Shown here: one piece after another, positions 53,705-64,000 of the stretch
Layout of the letters: every line of letters begins with the position of its first letter
How positions within the stretch are numbered: the first letter of the stretch is position 1
DNA from: Methylococcales bacterium
Lineage (GTDB): Bacteria; Pseudomonadota; Gammaproteobacteria; Methylococcales; Methylomonadaceae
Assembly: GCA_028712795.1 (NCBI GenBank)
Contig: JAQTPT010000003.1
Location: 1-64,000 of the forward strand
Direction of reading: 5' to 3'
DNA: 64,000 nt
Notes under the pieces: generated by a model
What the model was told of the DNA's origin: nothing
Database searches by the model: none
Seen by the model: only the letters and a program-made list of their open reading frames with translations
Program-made: the position numbers and the translations under genes

Positions 53705-55075
53705 TCATTTTTCCTTTTTAACGGGTCGTTGCCAATCTCTGATAGATACCTGTTTTACCCTGCTTAAGGTCAACTGATTCTCAGGACTGTCTCTTGTAAT
53801 TGTTGATCCGGCACCTATTGTGGCATTCTTTCCTATGGTTACCGGTGCGACTAATTGGGTGTCTGATCCAATAAAAGCGCCATCTTCAATGATGGTTCTG
53901 AATTTGTTGACCCCGTCATAATTGCAGGTAATTGTTCCCGCCCCGATATTGACTCGACTGCCTACCGTCGCATCGCCAATATAACTTAAATGGTTTATTT
54001 TACTGGATGCCGCGACCGATGATTTTTTGATTTCCACAAAATTACCAATGTGTACATTTTCGGCTATAACGGTTTCCGGACGCAACCTTGCATAAGGCCC
54101 CACTTTACTTCCCTGACCTACAACTGCATTTTCTATGACGCAGTTGGCCAGAATTTCTACGTTATCGCCAATAATGGAATTTTTTATGTGGGTATTGGCG
54201 CCTATTTTAACGTTGTTCCCGATATTGTTTTTGCCTTCGATGATGACATTGACATCACAAATTATATCTATCCCCAGATTTTCAATTGATCCTCTGAGGT
54301 CAAAACGTGCCGGATCGATAAGTGTAACGCCCTGCTCCATTAATCGGCTAGCTTGTTCCAGTTGATAAACTCGTTCAAGGTGACTAAGTTGAATACGATT
54401 ATTGACCCCCAACACTTCATCAACTGTTTCAGGCTGATTAGTTACAATGGCAATCCCATCGGCAACCGCCATTTCAATAACATCCGTCAAATAATATTCG
54501 CCCTGGGCATTATTATTATTTAACCGGTTCAACCATTTTTTTAATTGTTTGCCTTGCGCCGCCATGATGCCGGTATTGCCTTCCTTAATGAGCTTTTCTG
54601 TCACCGAAGCATCTTTTTCTTCGACAATTTTTGTGACCTCCCCGTACACGTTTCTTACAATTCGACCGTATCCCGTTGGGTTTTCAAGATCAACTGTAAG
54701 CAAAGCCAAGGAGGTGTCATTAACATTTTCTATTAACTGCTTTACGGTGGCCAGTTTTAATAAAGGGACATCACCATATAAAATTAAAACAGTGTCGTTA
54801 TCGGCAATGTGGCCGCTAACTTGCTGCACTGCATGGCCGGTGCCCAACTGTTGTTTTTGTTCAATCCAACTGGCGTCTAAATCTTTTAGGGTGTCTTTTA
54901 CCAAATCCGCGCCATGACCATAAACAATTTTAATTGTATTATTATCAAGCTGGCGGCTCATATCATAGACGTGTTGCAGCAATGATCTATTGGCAATTTT
55001 ATGTAAAATTTTTGGCAGCTCCGAACGCATACGCGTACCTTTTCCTGCTGCAAGAATAATAGTCGAAATTTTCAC
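53705..55075 (-). CDS. glmU: Bifunctional GlmU (glucosamine-1-phosphate acetyltransferase / UDP-GlcNAc pyrophosphorylase)
   Basis: Catalyses the last two steps to UDP-GlcNAc. The 456-residue product has the uridyltransferase domain (TIILAAGKGTRMRSELPK, LYGDVPLL, GNTGIMA) and the left-handed beta-helix acetyltransferase domain (hexapeptides from about 250, KIGANTHIKNSIIGDNVEI, GAGTITCNYDGVNK). The start is a GTG with a good AGGAGT ribosome-binding site. The T tract of the atp terminator ends 14 bp before this start, so expression requires readthrough or an internal promoter. Confidence 0.96.
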   Translation of the reverse strand: MKISTIILAAGKGTRMRSELPKILHKIANRSLLQHVYDMSRQLDNNTIKIVYGHGADLVKDTLKDLDASWIEQKQQLGTGHAVQQVSGHIADNDTVLILYGDVPLLKLATVKQLIENVNDTSLALLTVDLENPTGYGRIVRNVYGEVTKIVEEKDASVTEKLIKEGNTGIMAAQGKQLKKWLNRLNNNNAQGEYYLTDVIEMAVADGIAIVTNQPETVDEVLGVNNRIQLSHLERVYQLEQASRLMEQGVTLIDPARFDLRGSIENLGIDIICDVNVIIEGKNNIGNNVKIGANTHIKNSIIGDNVEILANCVIENAVVGQGSKVGPYARLRPETVIAENVHIGNFVEIKKSSVAASSKINHLSYIGDATVGSRVNIGAGTITCNYDGVNKFRTIIEDGAFIGSDTQLVAPVTIGKNATIGAGSTITRDSPENQLTLSRVKQVSIRDWQRPVKKEK

Positions 55076-55088
55076 TTGAACTCCTGTT

Positions 55089-55124
55089 AAAAAAAAACCC
55101 GATAACGTTTTGTACGATATCGGG
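55089..55124 (-). terminator. Rho-independent terminator of the atp operon
   Basis: On the minus strand CCCGATA and TATCGGG form a 7-bp stem around a 13-nt loop, followed by nine Ts. It lies 62 bp after atpC and just before glmU. Confidence 0.85.
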
Positions 55125-55185
55125 CTTTCTAAAAATTGTAAAGTTACGTTTTAACTCACTTACAACAGTCGCAGTTCTTTAAAAG

Positions 55186-55608
55186 TTATCCACCACGCTT
55201 TCTAAGCCTATCCAGAGTTCTTAATTGCATAACAGCTTGCGCCAATTCCGATTGGGCAGTTGCGTAATCCACTTTACCCGATTTATCCGCCAAAGCCTCT
55301 TCTGCTCTCGCTTTAGCATTCAATACGGCAGCTTCGTCAATATCTTTTGCCCTAATCGCCGTATCAGCCAAAATGGTGACCAGATGGGGTTGTACCTCTA
55401 ACAGCCCACCAGATATATAGAATTGATAACTTTCATTAACGTTCACTTTTACCCGAACTTCACCCGGATTAAGTTTTGTAATCAATGGGGCATGCCGTGG
55501 CGAAATACCCACTTCGCCAAGTTCAGCGGGTGCAAATACCATTTCCGCCAACCCAGAGAAAATCTCCTTCTCTGCACTTACTATGTCTACATGTACGGTC
55601 ATGTTCAT
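55186..55608 (-). CDS. atpC: F1Fo ATP synthase subunit epsilon
   Basis: Central-stalk subunit that couples and inhibits F1. The 140-residue product has the beta-sandwich ([45 protein letters not shown]-like [27 protein letters not shown]) and a C-terminal helical hairpin. It is last in the atp operon, 52 bp after atpD, and is followed by the terminator. Confidence 0.95.
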   Translation of the reverse strand: MNMTVHVDIVSAEKEIFSGLAEMVFAPAELGEVGISPRHAPLITKLNPGEVRVKVNVNESYQFYISGGLLEVQPHLVTILADTAIRAKDIDEAAVLNAKARAEEALADKSGKVDYATAQSELAQAVMQLRTLDRLRKRGG

Positions 55609-55660
55609 TTTTTCACCTGTTTCAATCCCCTCATTGCCGCGAGGCAGAAAGGGGCATTCA

Positions 55661-57109
<1,449 letters not shown>

Positions 57110-57149
57110 TTAGCCCAATGGGCAGGCACAAGACCAGCCCCTACCTAAA

Positions 57150-58013
57150 TTAAACAGCTGCAGCACCGGCAACAATTTCTGAAATTTCCTGAGTGATAGC
57201 GGCTTGTCTGGCTTTGTTGTAAATCAGTTGCAACTCACCGATAAGATTTCCTGCGTTATCTGAAGCGCTCTTCATAGCCACCATTCTGGCTGCCTGCTCA
57301 CAGGCATTGTTTTCAACCAGACCCTGGTAAACTTTGGATTCTATAAAGCGGTTCAAGAGATAGTCCAAAACGTCTTTCGCATCAGGTTCATAGATATAAT
57401 CCCAATGGCCACTCAGATTTTCATCAAGTTCACAAGCCACCACAGGAAGCAACTGTTCTATAGTGGGCCGCTGTGTCATAGTGTTCACAAATTCATTGCT
57501 AACAATATACAACTGATCAATTCTGCCTGCTTCATAAGAATCCAACATTATTTTGATGACGCCGACGATGTCCTCCAGGTGCGGAGAGTCGCCCAATTTA
57601 GAAACCTGACCCACTAAATTTACTCTCAAGTTACTAAAGAAACCGGAAGCTTTTGTGCCAATGGTACAAACATCAACTTCAATATTTTCTTTATCCCATT
57701 GAATTAATTGGGCTAGCATCTTTCTAAACAAATTCGAATTCAGTCCACCACACAAGCCTCTATCGGAGCCCACCAAAATGACACCTATCCGTTTAACTTC
57801 CCTTGTAATCAGGTAAGGATGCTTATACTCTGGATTGGCTTGAGCCAAGTGCTTGATAATTATGCCAATCTTTTTAGAATAGGGCCGTGTTGCCTGCATT
57901 CTGTCTTTTGTTTTACGCATTTTACTCGCAGCAACCATCTCCATTGCGCGAGTGATCTTTTGAGTATTCTTGATACTCCCGATCTTTGTGCGTATTTCTT
58001 TGCCAACAGCCAT
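57150..58013 (-). CDS. atpG: F1Fo ATP synthase subunit gamma
   Basis: Rotor shaft of F1. The 287-residue product begins with the conserved [29 protein letters not shown] helix, has [15 protein letters not shown] in the middle and ends with the [22 protein letters not shown] and [23 protein letters not shown] helix. Position between atpA and atpD is canonical. Confidence 0.97.
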   Translation of the reverse strand: MAVGKEIRTKIGSIKNTQKITRAMEMVAASKMRKTKDRMQATRPYSKKIGIIIKHLAQANPEYKHPYLITREVKRIGVILVGSDRGLCGGLNSNLFRKMLAQLIQWDKENIEVDVCTIGTKASGFFSNLRVNLVGQVSKLGDSPHLEDIVGVIKIMLDSYEAGRIDQLYIVSNEFVNTMTQRPTIEQLLPVVACELDENLSGHWDYIYEPDAKDVLDYLLNRFIESKVYQGLVENNACEQAARMVAMKSASDNAGNLIGELQLIYNKARQAAITQEISEIVAGAAAV

Positions 58014-58025
58014 ATAAAGACCCTT

Positions 58026-59567
58026 TTACCAACTATGAGTTTTAATGAAAATTTCAATAGCCGCTTTTAAACTACCGCTGATTTCATTATTAAAATCGCC
58101 AGTTGCGTTAATGTTGTCCATTAATTCAGAATGCTCCGATCTCATAAACAACTGTAATGCCGCTTCAAAATCGAGCACCTTGTTAACTTCTATGCCATCA
58201 AGGTAACCTTCATTAGCCGCAAACAACGACACCGCCATTTGCGCGACAGACATCGGCGAATATTGATTTTGCTTCATTAATTCCGTGACTCGCTGCCCAC
58301 GCTCAATCTGCTTGCGGGTGCTTTCGTCCAAGTCCGAAGCGAATTGTGCAAAAGCTGCCAACTCACGATACTGGGCTAAATCAAGGCGGGTACCACCCCC
58401 CAATTTCTTGATAATTTTTGTCTGAGCCGCGCCACCCACTCGAGAAACCGACAATCCGGCGTTTACAGCTGGACGAATGCCTGAGTTAAACAAGTTGCTT
58501 TCCAGGAAAATCTGACCATCAGTAATCGAAATTACGTTAGTAGGCACGAAAGCCGACACGTCGCCACCTTGAGTTTCAATAATTGGCAGTGCAGTCAAAG
58601 AGCCCGTCCTGCCTTTTACTTTTCCGCCGGTCAGTTTTTCAACTTCAGCCGCATTGATACGGGAAGCCCTTTCCAGCAATCGCGAGTGCAAATAAAACAC
58701 GTCACCGGGATACGCTTCACGGCCTGGGGGACGACGCAGCAATAAAGAAATCTGACGATAAGCCCAAGCTTGTTTCGTCAAATCATCATAAATGATCAGG
58801 GCATCTTCACCACGGTCTCTAAAGAATTCACCCATTGAGCAGCCAGTGTAGGGAGCGATAAACTGAAGCGCTGCGGATTCAGACGCGGATGCAGAAACAA
58901 CAATGGTATGCGCCATTGCGCCATGCTCTTCAAGCTTACGTACTACGTTGGCAATTGATGAACGTTTTTGTCCGATAGCCACATAGATACATTTGATGCC
59001 TGTACCTTTTTGATTAATGATGGCATCAATTGCAATAGCTGTTTTACCGGTTTGCCTATCGCCGATAATCAGCTCACGCTGACCTCGACCTACAGGAATC
59101 ATCGCATCAATTGACTTTAAACCCAACTGTACGGGTTGCTCCACGGATTGGCGGGCAATTACCCCCGGCGCTATTTTTTCAACCGGAGCCGTTTCGGTAA
59201 TGTTAATAGCGCCCTTGCCGTCGATAGGATTGCCCAGTGCGTCAACAACACGCCCTAACAATGCCTCTCCAACAGGGACTTCCAAAATTTTACCGGTACA
59301 TTTTACCGTATCGCCTTCAGTAATGTGCTGGTATGAACCTAATATCACCACACCCACTGAGTCTCTTTCAAGATTAAGCGCCATCCCAAAGGTATTGCCC
59401 GGGAATTCAAGCATCTCGCCTTGCATAGCTTCAGAAAGACCATGTACTCTTACTATACCGTCAGTCACACTGACTACGGTACCTTCTGTATGCGCTTCGA
59501 CACTCAAGTCGAAGTTTTCGATCTTCTTTTTAATCAGATCACTTATTTCAGATGGGTTTAATTGCAT
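58026..59567 (-). CDS. atpA: F1Fo ATP synthase subunit alpha
   Basis: Non-catalytic nucleotide-binding subunit of F1. The 513-residue product has Walker [56 protein letters not shown] (shown in part) and the [17 protein letters not shown] signature. Length matches E. coli AtpA (513). The ribosome-binding site GAGAAAAAG is modest. Confidence 0.97.
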   Translation of the reverse strand: MQLNPSEISDLIKKKIENFDLSVEAHTEGTVVSVTDGIVRVHGLSEAMQGEMLEFPGNTFGMALNLERDSVGVVILGSYQHITEGDTVKCTGKILEVPVGEALLGRVVDALGNPIDGKGAINITETAPVEKIAPGVIARQSVEQPVQLGLKSIDAMIPVGRGQRELIIGDRQTGKTAIAIDAIINQKGTGIKCIYVAIGQKRSSIANVVRKLEEHGAMAHTIVVSASASESAALQFIAPYTGCSMGEFFRDRGEDALIIYDDLTKQAWAYRQISLLLRRPPGREAYPGDVFYLHSRLLERASRINAAEVEKLTGGKVKGRTGSLTALPIIETQGGDVSAFVPTNVISITDGQIFLESNLFNSGIRPAVNAGLSVSRVGGAAQTKIIKKLGGGTRLDLAQYRELAAFAQFASDLDESTRKQIERGQRVTELMKQNQYSPMSVAQMAVSLFAANEGYLDGIEVNKVLDFEAALQLFMRSEHSELMDNINATGDFNNEISGSLKAAIEIFIKTHSW

Positions 59568-59588
59568 GTTCTTTTTCTCACTCTAAAG

Positions 59589-60119
59589 TTAGAGCCTTTT
59601 TGCTAATTGTTGAAGCCGGCCTCTAATAGATCCGTCAATTACCCGATCGCCCGCTCTTACGAGAATGCCACCAATTAATGACTTATCCACGGTTACATTC
59701 ATATGGATTTTTTTGCCCAGAGTCTTTTCAAGTGTTGCCGTAACATCTTGCTTTGCATCTTTGGATAGGGCGTAAGCAGTAGATACTTCAACCTCGATAT
59801 AACCTTCATCTTCTGCTTTATAAGCTTCGAAAAGCTCCGCAATTGAAGGCAATAATCCCAAGCGATTGTTAAGGACCAGTAATTTTAGAAAATTTTCATT
59901 CTCTTGATTGACGTGCTCTTGGCAAATATCCAGCATAAGCGCTGACAATCTTTGTTTGCTTACCTTGGGGTTATCGATGACAACAGAAATATCTTCATTC
60001 TTTAGTACAGCCGACATAAACGCCAAGCTCTGCGACCACGTTGCCGTCGCATGGGTTTCCTTGGCCCTTTTAAACACTGCCGCTGCGTAAGGCCTTGCTA
60101 ATGTAGCCAATTCGCTCAT
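59589..60119 (-). CDS. atpH: F1Fo ATP synthase subunit delta
   Basis: Links the peripheral stalk to F1. The 176-residue product opens ELATLARPYAAAVFKRA, and the C-terminus has the conserved KIHMNVTVDKSLIGGILVRAGDRVIDGSIRGRLQQLAKRL. It is 8 bp downstream of atpF. Confidence 0.95.
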   Translation of the reverse strand: MSELATLARPYAAAVFKRAKETHATATWSQSLAFMSAVLKNEDISVVIDNPKVSKQRLSALMLDICQEHVNQENENFLKLLVLNNRLGLLPSIAELFEAYKAEDEGYIEVEVSTAYALSKDAKQDVTATLEKTLGKKIHMNVTVDKSLIGGILVRAGDRVIDGSIRGRLQQLAKRL

Positions 60120-60127
60120 TTTGCTGC

Positions 60128-60601
60128 CTACCCTAATTGATTCGAGACTTTGCTAACAATGTCCTGATGCTTAGCTTTATCAATTTCCGCACCCAGAATC
60201 TGTTCCGCAGCGCTCAACGCCAAATCAGCCACTTCTTGTCGCAAGCCTTCTTTTGCCTGCTGGATTTCCTGTTCAATTTGTGCTTTTGCTGCGACAATCA
60301 GACGTTCGCCTTCTTTTTTAGCGGTGTCTTTTGATTCTTCAACAATTTCGTTTGCACGTTTTTGAGCCATGATGACAATCTCTGAGGATTGTTCTTTAGC
60401 CTCTTTTAAAACACCCTTGGCTCTTTTCTCAGCCAAAAGAATTTCTTCCTGGCCCCTTTCAGCGGCAGCCAAGCCATCGGCAATTTTCTTTTTACGTTCT
60501 TCTAAAGAGTCAAATAAAGGAGGCCAAATGTACTTCATGGTAAACCATACCAGAAGTGCAAAGGTTATCATTTGCCCAATCAGGGTAGCATTGATACTCA
60601 C
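60128..60601 (-). CDS. atpF: F1Fo ATP synthase subunit b
   Basis: Peripheral stalk subunit. The 157-residue product has one N-terminal membrane helix ([25 protein letters not shown]) and then a long charged helix with ARQR-like repeats. A single b gene is present, so the stalk is a homodimer as in E. coli. Confidence 0.95.
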   Translation of the reverse strand: MSINATLIGQMITFALLVWFTMKYIWPPLFDSLEERKKKIADGLAAAERGQEEILLAEKRAKGVLKEAKEQSSEIVIMAQKRANEIVEESKDTAKKEGERLIVAAKAQIEQEIQQAKEGLRQEVADLALSAAEQILGAEIDKAKHQDIVSKVSNQLG

Positions 60602-60640
60602 GATGCGTTCCTCTTGTTGCTATTGAACACGAAAGTTCGA

Positions 60641-60943
<303 letters not shown>

Positions 60944-60978
60944 TTAGATTAAGTAATAAAAATAAGGTGAAACAATAA

Positions 60979-61767
<789 letters not shown>

Positions 61768-61777
61768 TTAAAAAATG

Positions 61778-62149
61778 TTAACGCATCAGTAACGCGAACC
61801 AAAAAACCGATAATGCTGCTATGTATCCTACTAGCAGCGGTAATATTTCTATGTTTGGGACTTTAAAAATCATTATGAACATAACTGCAGTCAATAACAA
61901 TTTTCCTGACTCTCCCGCATAAAAAGAGTTGACAATTTTTCGGGCGGGCTTACCGGAAGACTGGTATATCTTCAGCGCAAAGTACAAGTTAGGAACAAAA
62001 GCCGCAGCCCCTCCTAATGCACTGGACATGCCTTGCTGCCACCCGCCCGCAAAGGCAAAGCCAGCAGTGATTATTAATATTATCAGGATTTGATAACCTA
62101 GAATCTTGCTGACAGTAGAGTGCTTTCTACTTGTCACACAGCTCTCCAA
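61778..62149 (-). CDS. atpI: ATP synthase subunit I
   Basis: Small membrane protein that helps assemble the c-ring and take up Mg2+ in some bacteria. The 123-residue product has four hydrophobic stretches (ILGYQILIILIITAGFAFAG; GGAAAFVPNLYFALKIYQ; LLLTAVMFIMIFKV; LLVGYIAALSVFWFALLM). It heads the atp operon. The first Met gives a hydrophilic lead of about 14 residues; one of the codons further down might be the true start. Confidence 0.9.
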   Translation of the reverse strand: MESCVTSRKHSTVSKILGYQILIILIITAGFAFAGGWQQGMSSALGGAAAFVPNLYFALKIYQSSGKPARKIVNSFYAGESGKLLLTAVMFIMIFKVPNIEILPLLVGYIAALSVFWFALLMR

Positions 62150-62339
62150 ACATAATAGCGAAAGGATTATAGCTAGCGTGCTTGATTAAATCAAGGTTGA
62201 TTAAAAAAGCTTTAAGTTTATGGTTATTTATAACCTGATTTTAATCTTATTCTGGGCTCTTTTTTCGCTCAATAAAATTAAGCCGCTGCTCAGGTAGCAT
62301 TATTCACATCCGCCATATAAACCTCAATGGTGATTATGA
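62150..62339. other. Upstream region of the atp operon
   Basis: About 190 bp, AT-rich, expected to hold the atp promoter on the minus strand. No clear -35/-10 pair was selected by eye. Confidence 0.35.
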
Positions 62340-62554
62340 CCTAAGGCGATTTCCAAGAGTGTATATCACCAAATCGCACAGGATTTTTGTTTATTTTCAA
62401 CGACTGCATGGATGCAGGAGGTAGAGCAATGCAGGAGCAATTGCCGAGGCGTAATAAAGGGGCGAAGGCAGGTTATGCAACCCTTTTTACAGCGCAGAAA
62501 ATGGGCAAAAAAACCAGCAAGCCAGGTATATTCTTCGCCAGAAATCGCCTAAGG
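62340..62554. repeat. 215-bp segment bounded by inverted repeats
   Basis: CCTAAGGCGATTTCC (62340-62354) and AGAAATCGCCTAAGG (62540-62554) are inverted repeats matching at 13 of 15 positions. The inside holds CTGCATGGATGCAG and a GGAGG followed by an ATG reading MQEQLPRRNKGAKAG for 46 codons, which does not look like a known protein. The layout suggests a non-autonomous mobile element; no target duplication was seen. Confidence 0.4.
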
Positions 62555-62616
62555 CATTTCGTTTTATAAACGGGCGTACATTGACAAAACAAGACAACCG
62601 GTCCTATGATGAAAAT

Positions 62617-63213
62617 ATGTCAAGAGCATCACAAAAATTAACCAATAGAGAAAACCTGCTGAACCAAGGTGTGACTTTGCTTATGCAGCAAGGTTATCAC
62701 GGTACCGGGTTGAAAGAAATTCTGGATGCCGTGCTAATTCCGAAGGGCTCTTTTTACAATTATTTTGGCAGTAAAGAGAACTTTGCTGCGGAAGCCATTC
62801 AGCACTATATAGACCCCTTCATCAATCAATTAGGCAGCCATTTACAAAATTCCAGCCATGACGCCTTATCTGCCTTACTGCGCTACTTTAATGAACTGAT
62901 AACAGAACTGGAGAAAGCAGAATTTAAAGGCGGTTGTTTATTGGGTAATCTAATGGGCGAAATCGGTGATACCAGTGAACTTTGTAAAAAATCCTTGCAA
63001 TTGGCGGTTCACCGTTATCGGGATTTGTTGCAAGCCGGCCTGCTTAAGGCACAGCAAGAAGGTACCGTAAGAACGGATAAAACCGCTGAAGAAATGGCTG
63101 ATCTTTTGGTTAACATGTGGCAAGGCGCCCTGTTAAGAATGAAAATTGAACAATCATCCACGCCTCTTAAGCAATGCTGCGAGAATTTATTAGGTGATTT
63201 TTTTAAAACCTAA
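62617..63213 (+). CDS. TetR/AcrR-family transcriptional regulator
   Basis: A 198-residue repressor-type protein with an N-terminal helix-turn-helix (RENLLNQGVTLLMQQGYHGT, LKEILDAVLIPKGSFYNYFGSKENF) and a C-terminal ligand-binding helical domain with a Cys-containing FKGGCLLGNLMGEIGDTS segment typical of the YcdC/AcrR-like group with TetR_C_6-type domain. A non-ATG start 12 codons earlier is possible. It may control the DUF4242 gene 58 bp downstream; the inducer is unknown. Confidence 0.88.
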   Translation: MSRASQKLTNRENLLNQGVTLLMQQGYHGTGLKEILDAVLIPKGSFYNYFGSKENFAAEAIQHYIDPFINQLGSHLQNSSHDALSALLRYFNELITELEKAEFKGGCLLGNLMGEIGDTSELCKKSLQLAVHRYRDLLQAGLLKAQQEGTVRTDKTAEEMADLLVNMWQGALLRMKIEQSSTPLKQCCENLLGDFFKT

Positions 63214-63271
63214 TGTTATTATTTTTAAGACGACCAGTCATATTTAACACTATAACTTAGGAGGTATTACC

Positions 63272-63547
63272 ATGCCAAAATATATTATTGAACGCGAAAT
63301 CCCCGGCGCAGGTTCATTGACAGCGCAGGATCTGCAAGGCATATCGCAAAAATCATGCGGTATTCTTAAGGATATGGGGCCAAAAATTCAGTGGATTGAA
63401 AGCTATGTGACAGACGATAAAGTCTACTGTGTCTATATTGCCCCCGACGAAGCGACCGTAAGGGCACATGCTGACCAAGGCGGTTTTCCAGCAAACCGGG
63501 TTTCTGAAATCAAAACCATGATTGACCCAACCACAGCCGAAGGCTAA
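63272..63547 (+). CDS. DUF4242 family protein
   Basis: A 91-residue protein of the DUF4242 family (some members described as nickel-responsive or SCO4226-like): KYIIEREIPGAGSLTAQDLQ, IQWIESYVTDDKVYCVYIAPDEATVRAHADQGG (in part), and NRVSEIKTMIDPTTAEG. It folds as a ferredoxin-like alpha-beta barrel unit in known structures. The AGGAGGT ribosome-binding site is excellent. Cys and His residues (C29-like, C50-like, H in RAHAD) could bind a metal; this is inference. Confidence 0.87.
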   Translation: MPKYIIEREIPGAGSLTAQDLQGISQKSCGILKDMGPKIQWIESYVTDDKVYCVYIAPDEATVRAHADQGGFPANRVSEIKTMIDPTTAEG

Positions 63548-63602
63548 TCTCCTTTAGGCGAAGCAGACGGTTCCGGTAAGTCATTCGTAAACATATTAAA
63601 TT

Positions 63603-63666
63603 AATCACGCAGGCGAATGTGTTTTTGATAATGCCAGGGCTTGAATAGAACACTTTCGCGGTGATT
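63603..63666. repeat. Imperfect inverted repeat between the DUF4242 gene and the sulfhydrylase gene
   Basis: AATCACGCAGGCGAATGTGTT at the left, minus its last base, pairs imperfectly with AACACTTTCGCGGTGATT at the right, with a small internal bulge. It might terminate the DUF4242 transcript or act in the leader of the sulfhydrylase gene. No known riboswitch class was recognised. Confidence 0.35.
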
Positions 63667-63782
63667 TAACAGCGCCCCCCTAAGCGTCCTTCAAGCTTTG
63701 AATTAATCTGTCATGCGCCTATTTCCGTGCCTATCGTATCGGGCGTGCATTTACAAAGTCATCCTGACAATAGGTGAGTTCT

Positions 63783-64000
<218 letters not shown>

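Noticed and set aside
62387..62569. 60-codon gene upstream of the TetR regulator
   Set aside because: Despite a good GGAGG before an internal ATG, the product is basic and featureless and lies within a probable inverted-repeat element.

Overview
The window reads as chromosomal DNA of a gammaproteobacterial (type Ia, Methylococcales) methanotroph. The decisive evidence is a complete pmoCAB operon for particulate methane monooxygenase on the minus strand (25432-28400), with all known copper/zinc ligand positions in PmoB and PmoC. The remaining genes fit that group: H+-type F1Fo ATP synthase, SUF-type Fe-S assembly, twitching-motility ATPases and trpEGDC. No rRNA, tRNA or CRISPR array was seen.

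Layout. 1-6500: nested insertion-sequence debris (ISAzo13-like start, IS6 transposase tail, IS6 terminal repeats), a coiled-coil repeat protein, cobO, hemL and rmuC, then a membrane-protein gene cut by an IS6 end. 6500-9100: an outer-membrane beta-barrel gene and a RhlE-type DEAD-box helicase. 9200-25000: a protein-quality-control and stress cluster, comprising FtsH, a stand-alone M41-like peptidase, DUF2934, a FixL/FixJ-like two-component pair, a CheB-CheR-PAS protein, Hsp20, CbpA-CbpM, a host-attachment-family protein, a ribosome-hibernation factor with a decayed cold-shock tail, a conserved unknown protein and a Lon-family protease. 25000-29500: pmoCAB with its terminator, an intercistronic hairpin and a candidate promoter. 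29500-38300: the suf cluster (regulator, sufB, sufC, sufD, sufS, sufU, then rsmJ and a Rieske ferredoxin), split between sufB and sufC by an island of toxin-antitoxin genes and palindromic repeats. 38300-46700: a second stand-alone M41-like peptidase, yggS, pilT-pilU and trpEGDC. 46700-62150: a cation transporter flanked by repeats, rpe, an FAH-family hydrolase, an OmpR-type two-component system, glmUS and atpIBEFHAGDC. 62150-64000: a possible small inverted-repeat element, a TetR regulator, a DUF4242 protein and the frameshifted start of an O-acetylhomoserine sulfhydrylase gene cut off by the window edge.

How it fits together. Methane oxidation is served locally by Fe-S assembly and ATP synthesis genes. 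The 9-25 kb block looks like one stress regulon: proteases, chaperones and a hibernation factor surround a FixL/FixJ-like sensor pair, and a shared 14-bp motif lies upstream of two of its genes. The most noteworthy signals are the two stand-alone M41-like peptidases, the Cys-rich FixL-like sensor lacking the heme histidine, the in-frame remains of a cold-shock domain after hpf, a family of ~100-bp palindromic elements (one of which truncates a gene), the toxin-antitoxin island inside suf, and an IscR-type operator over the suf regulator promoter.
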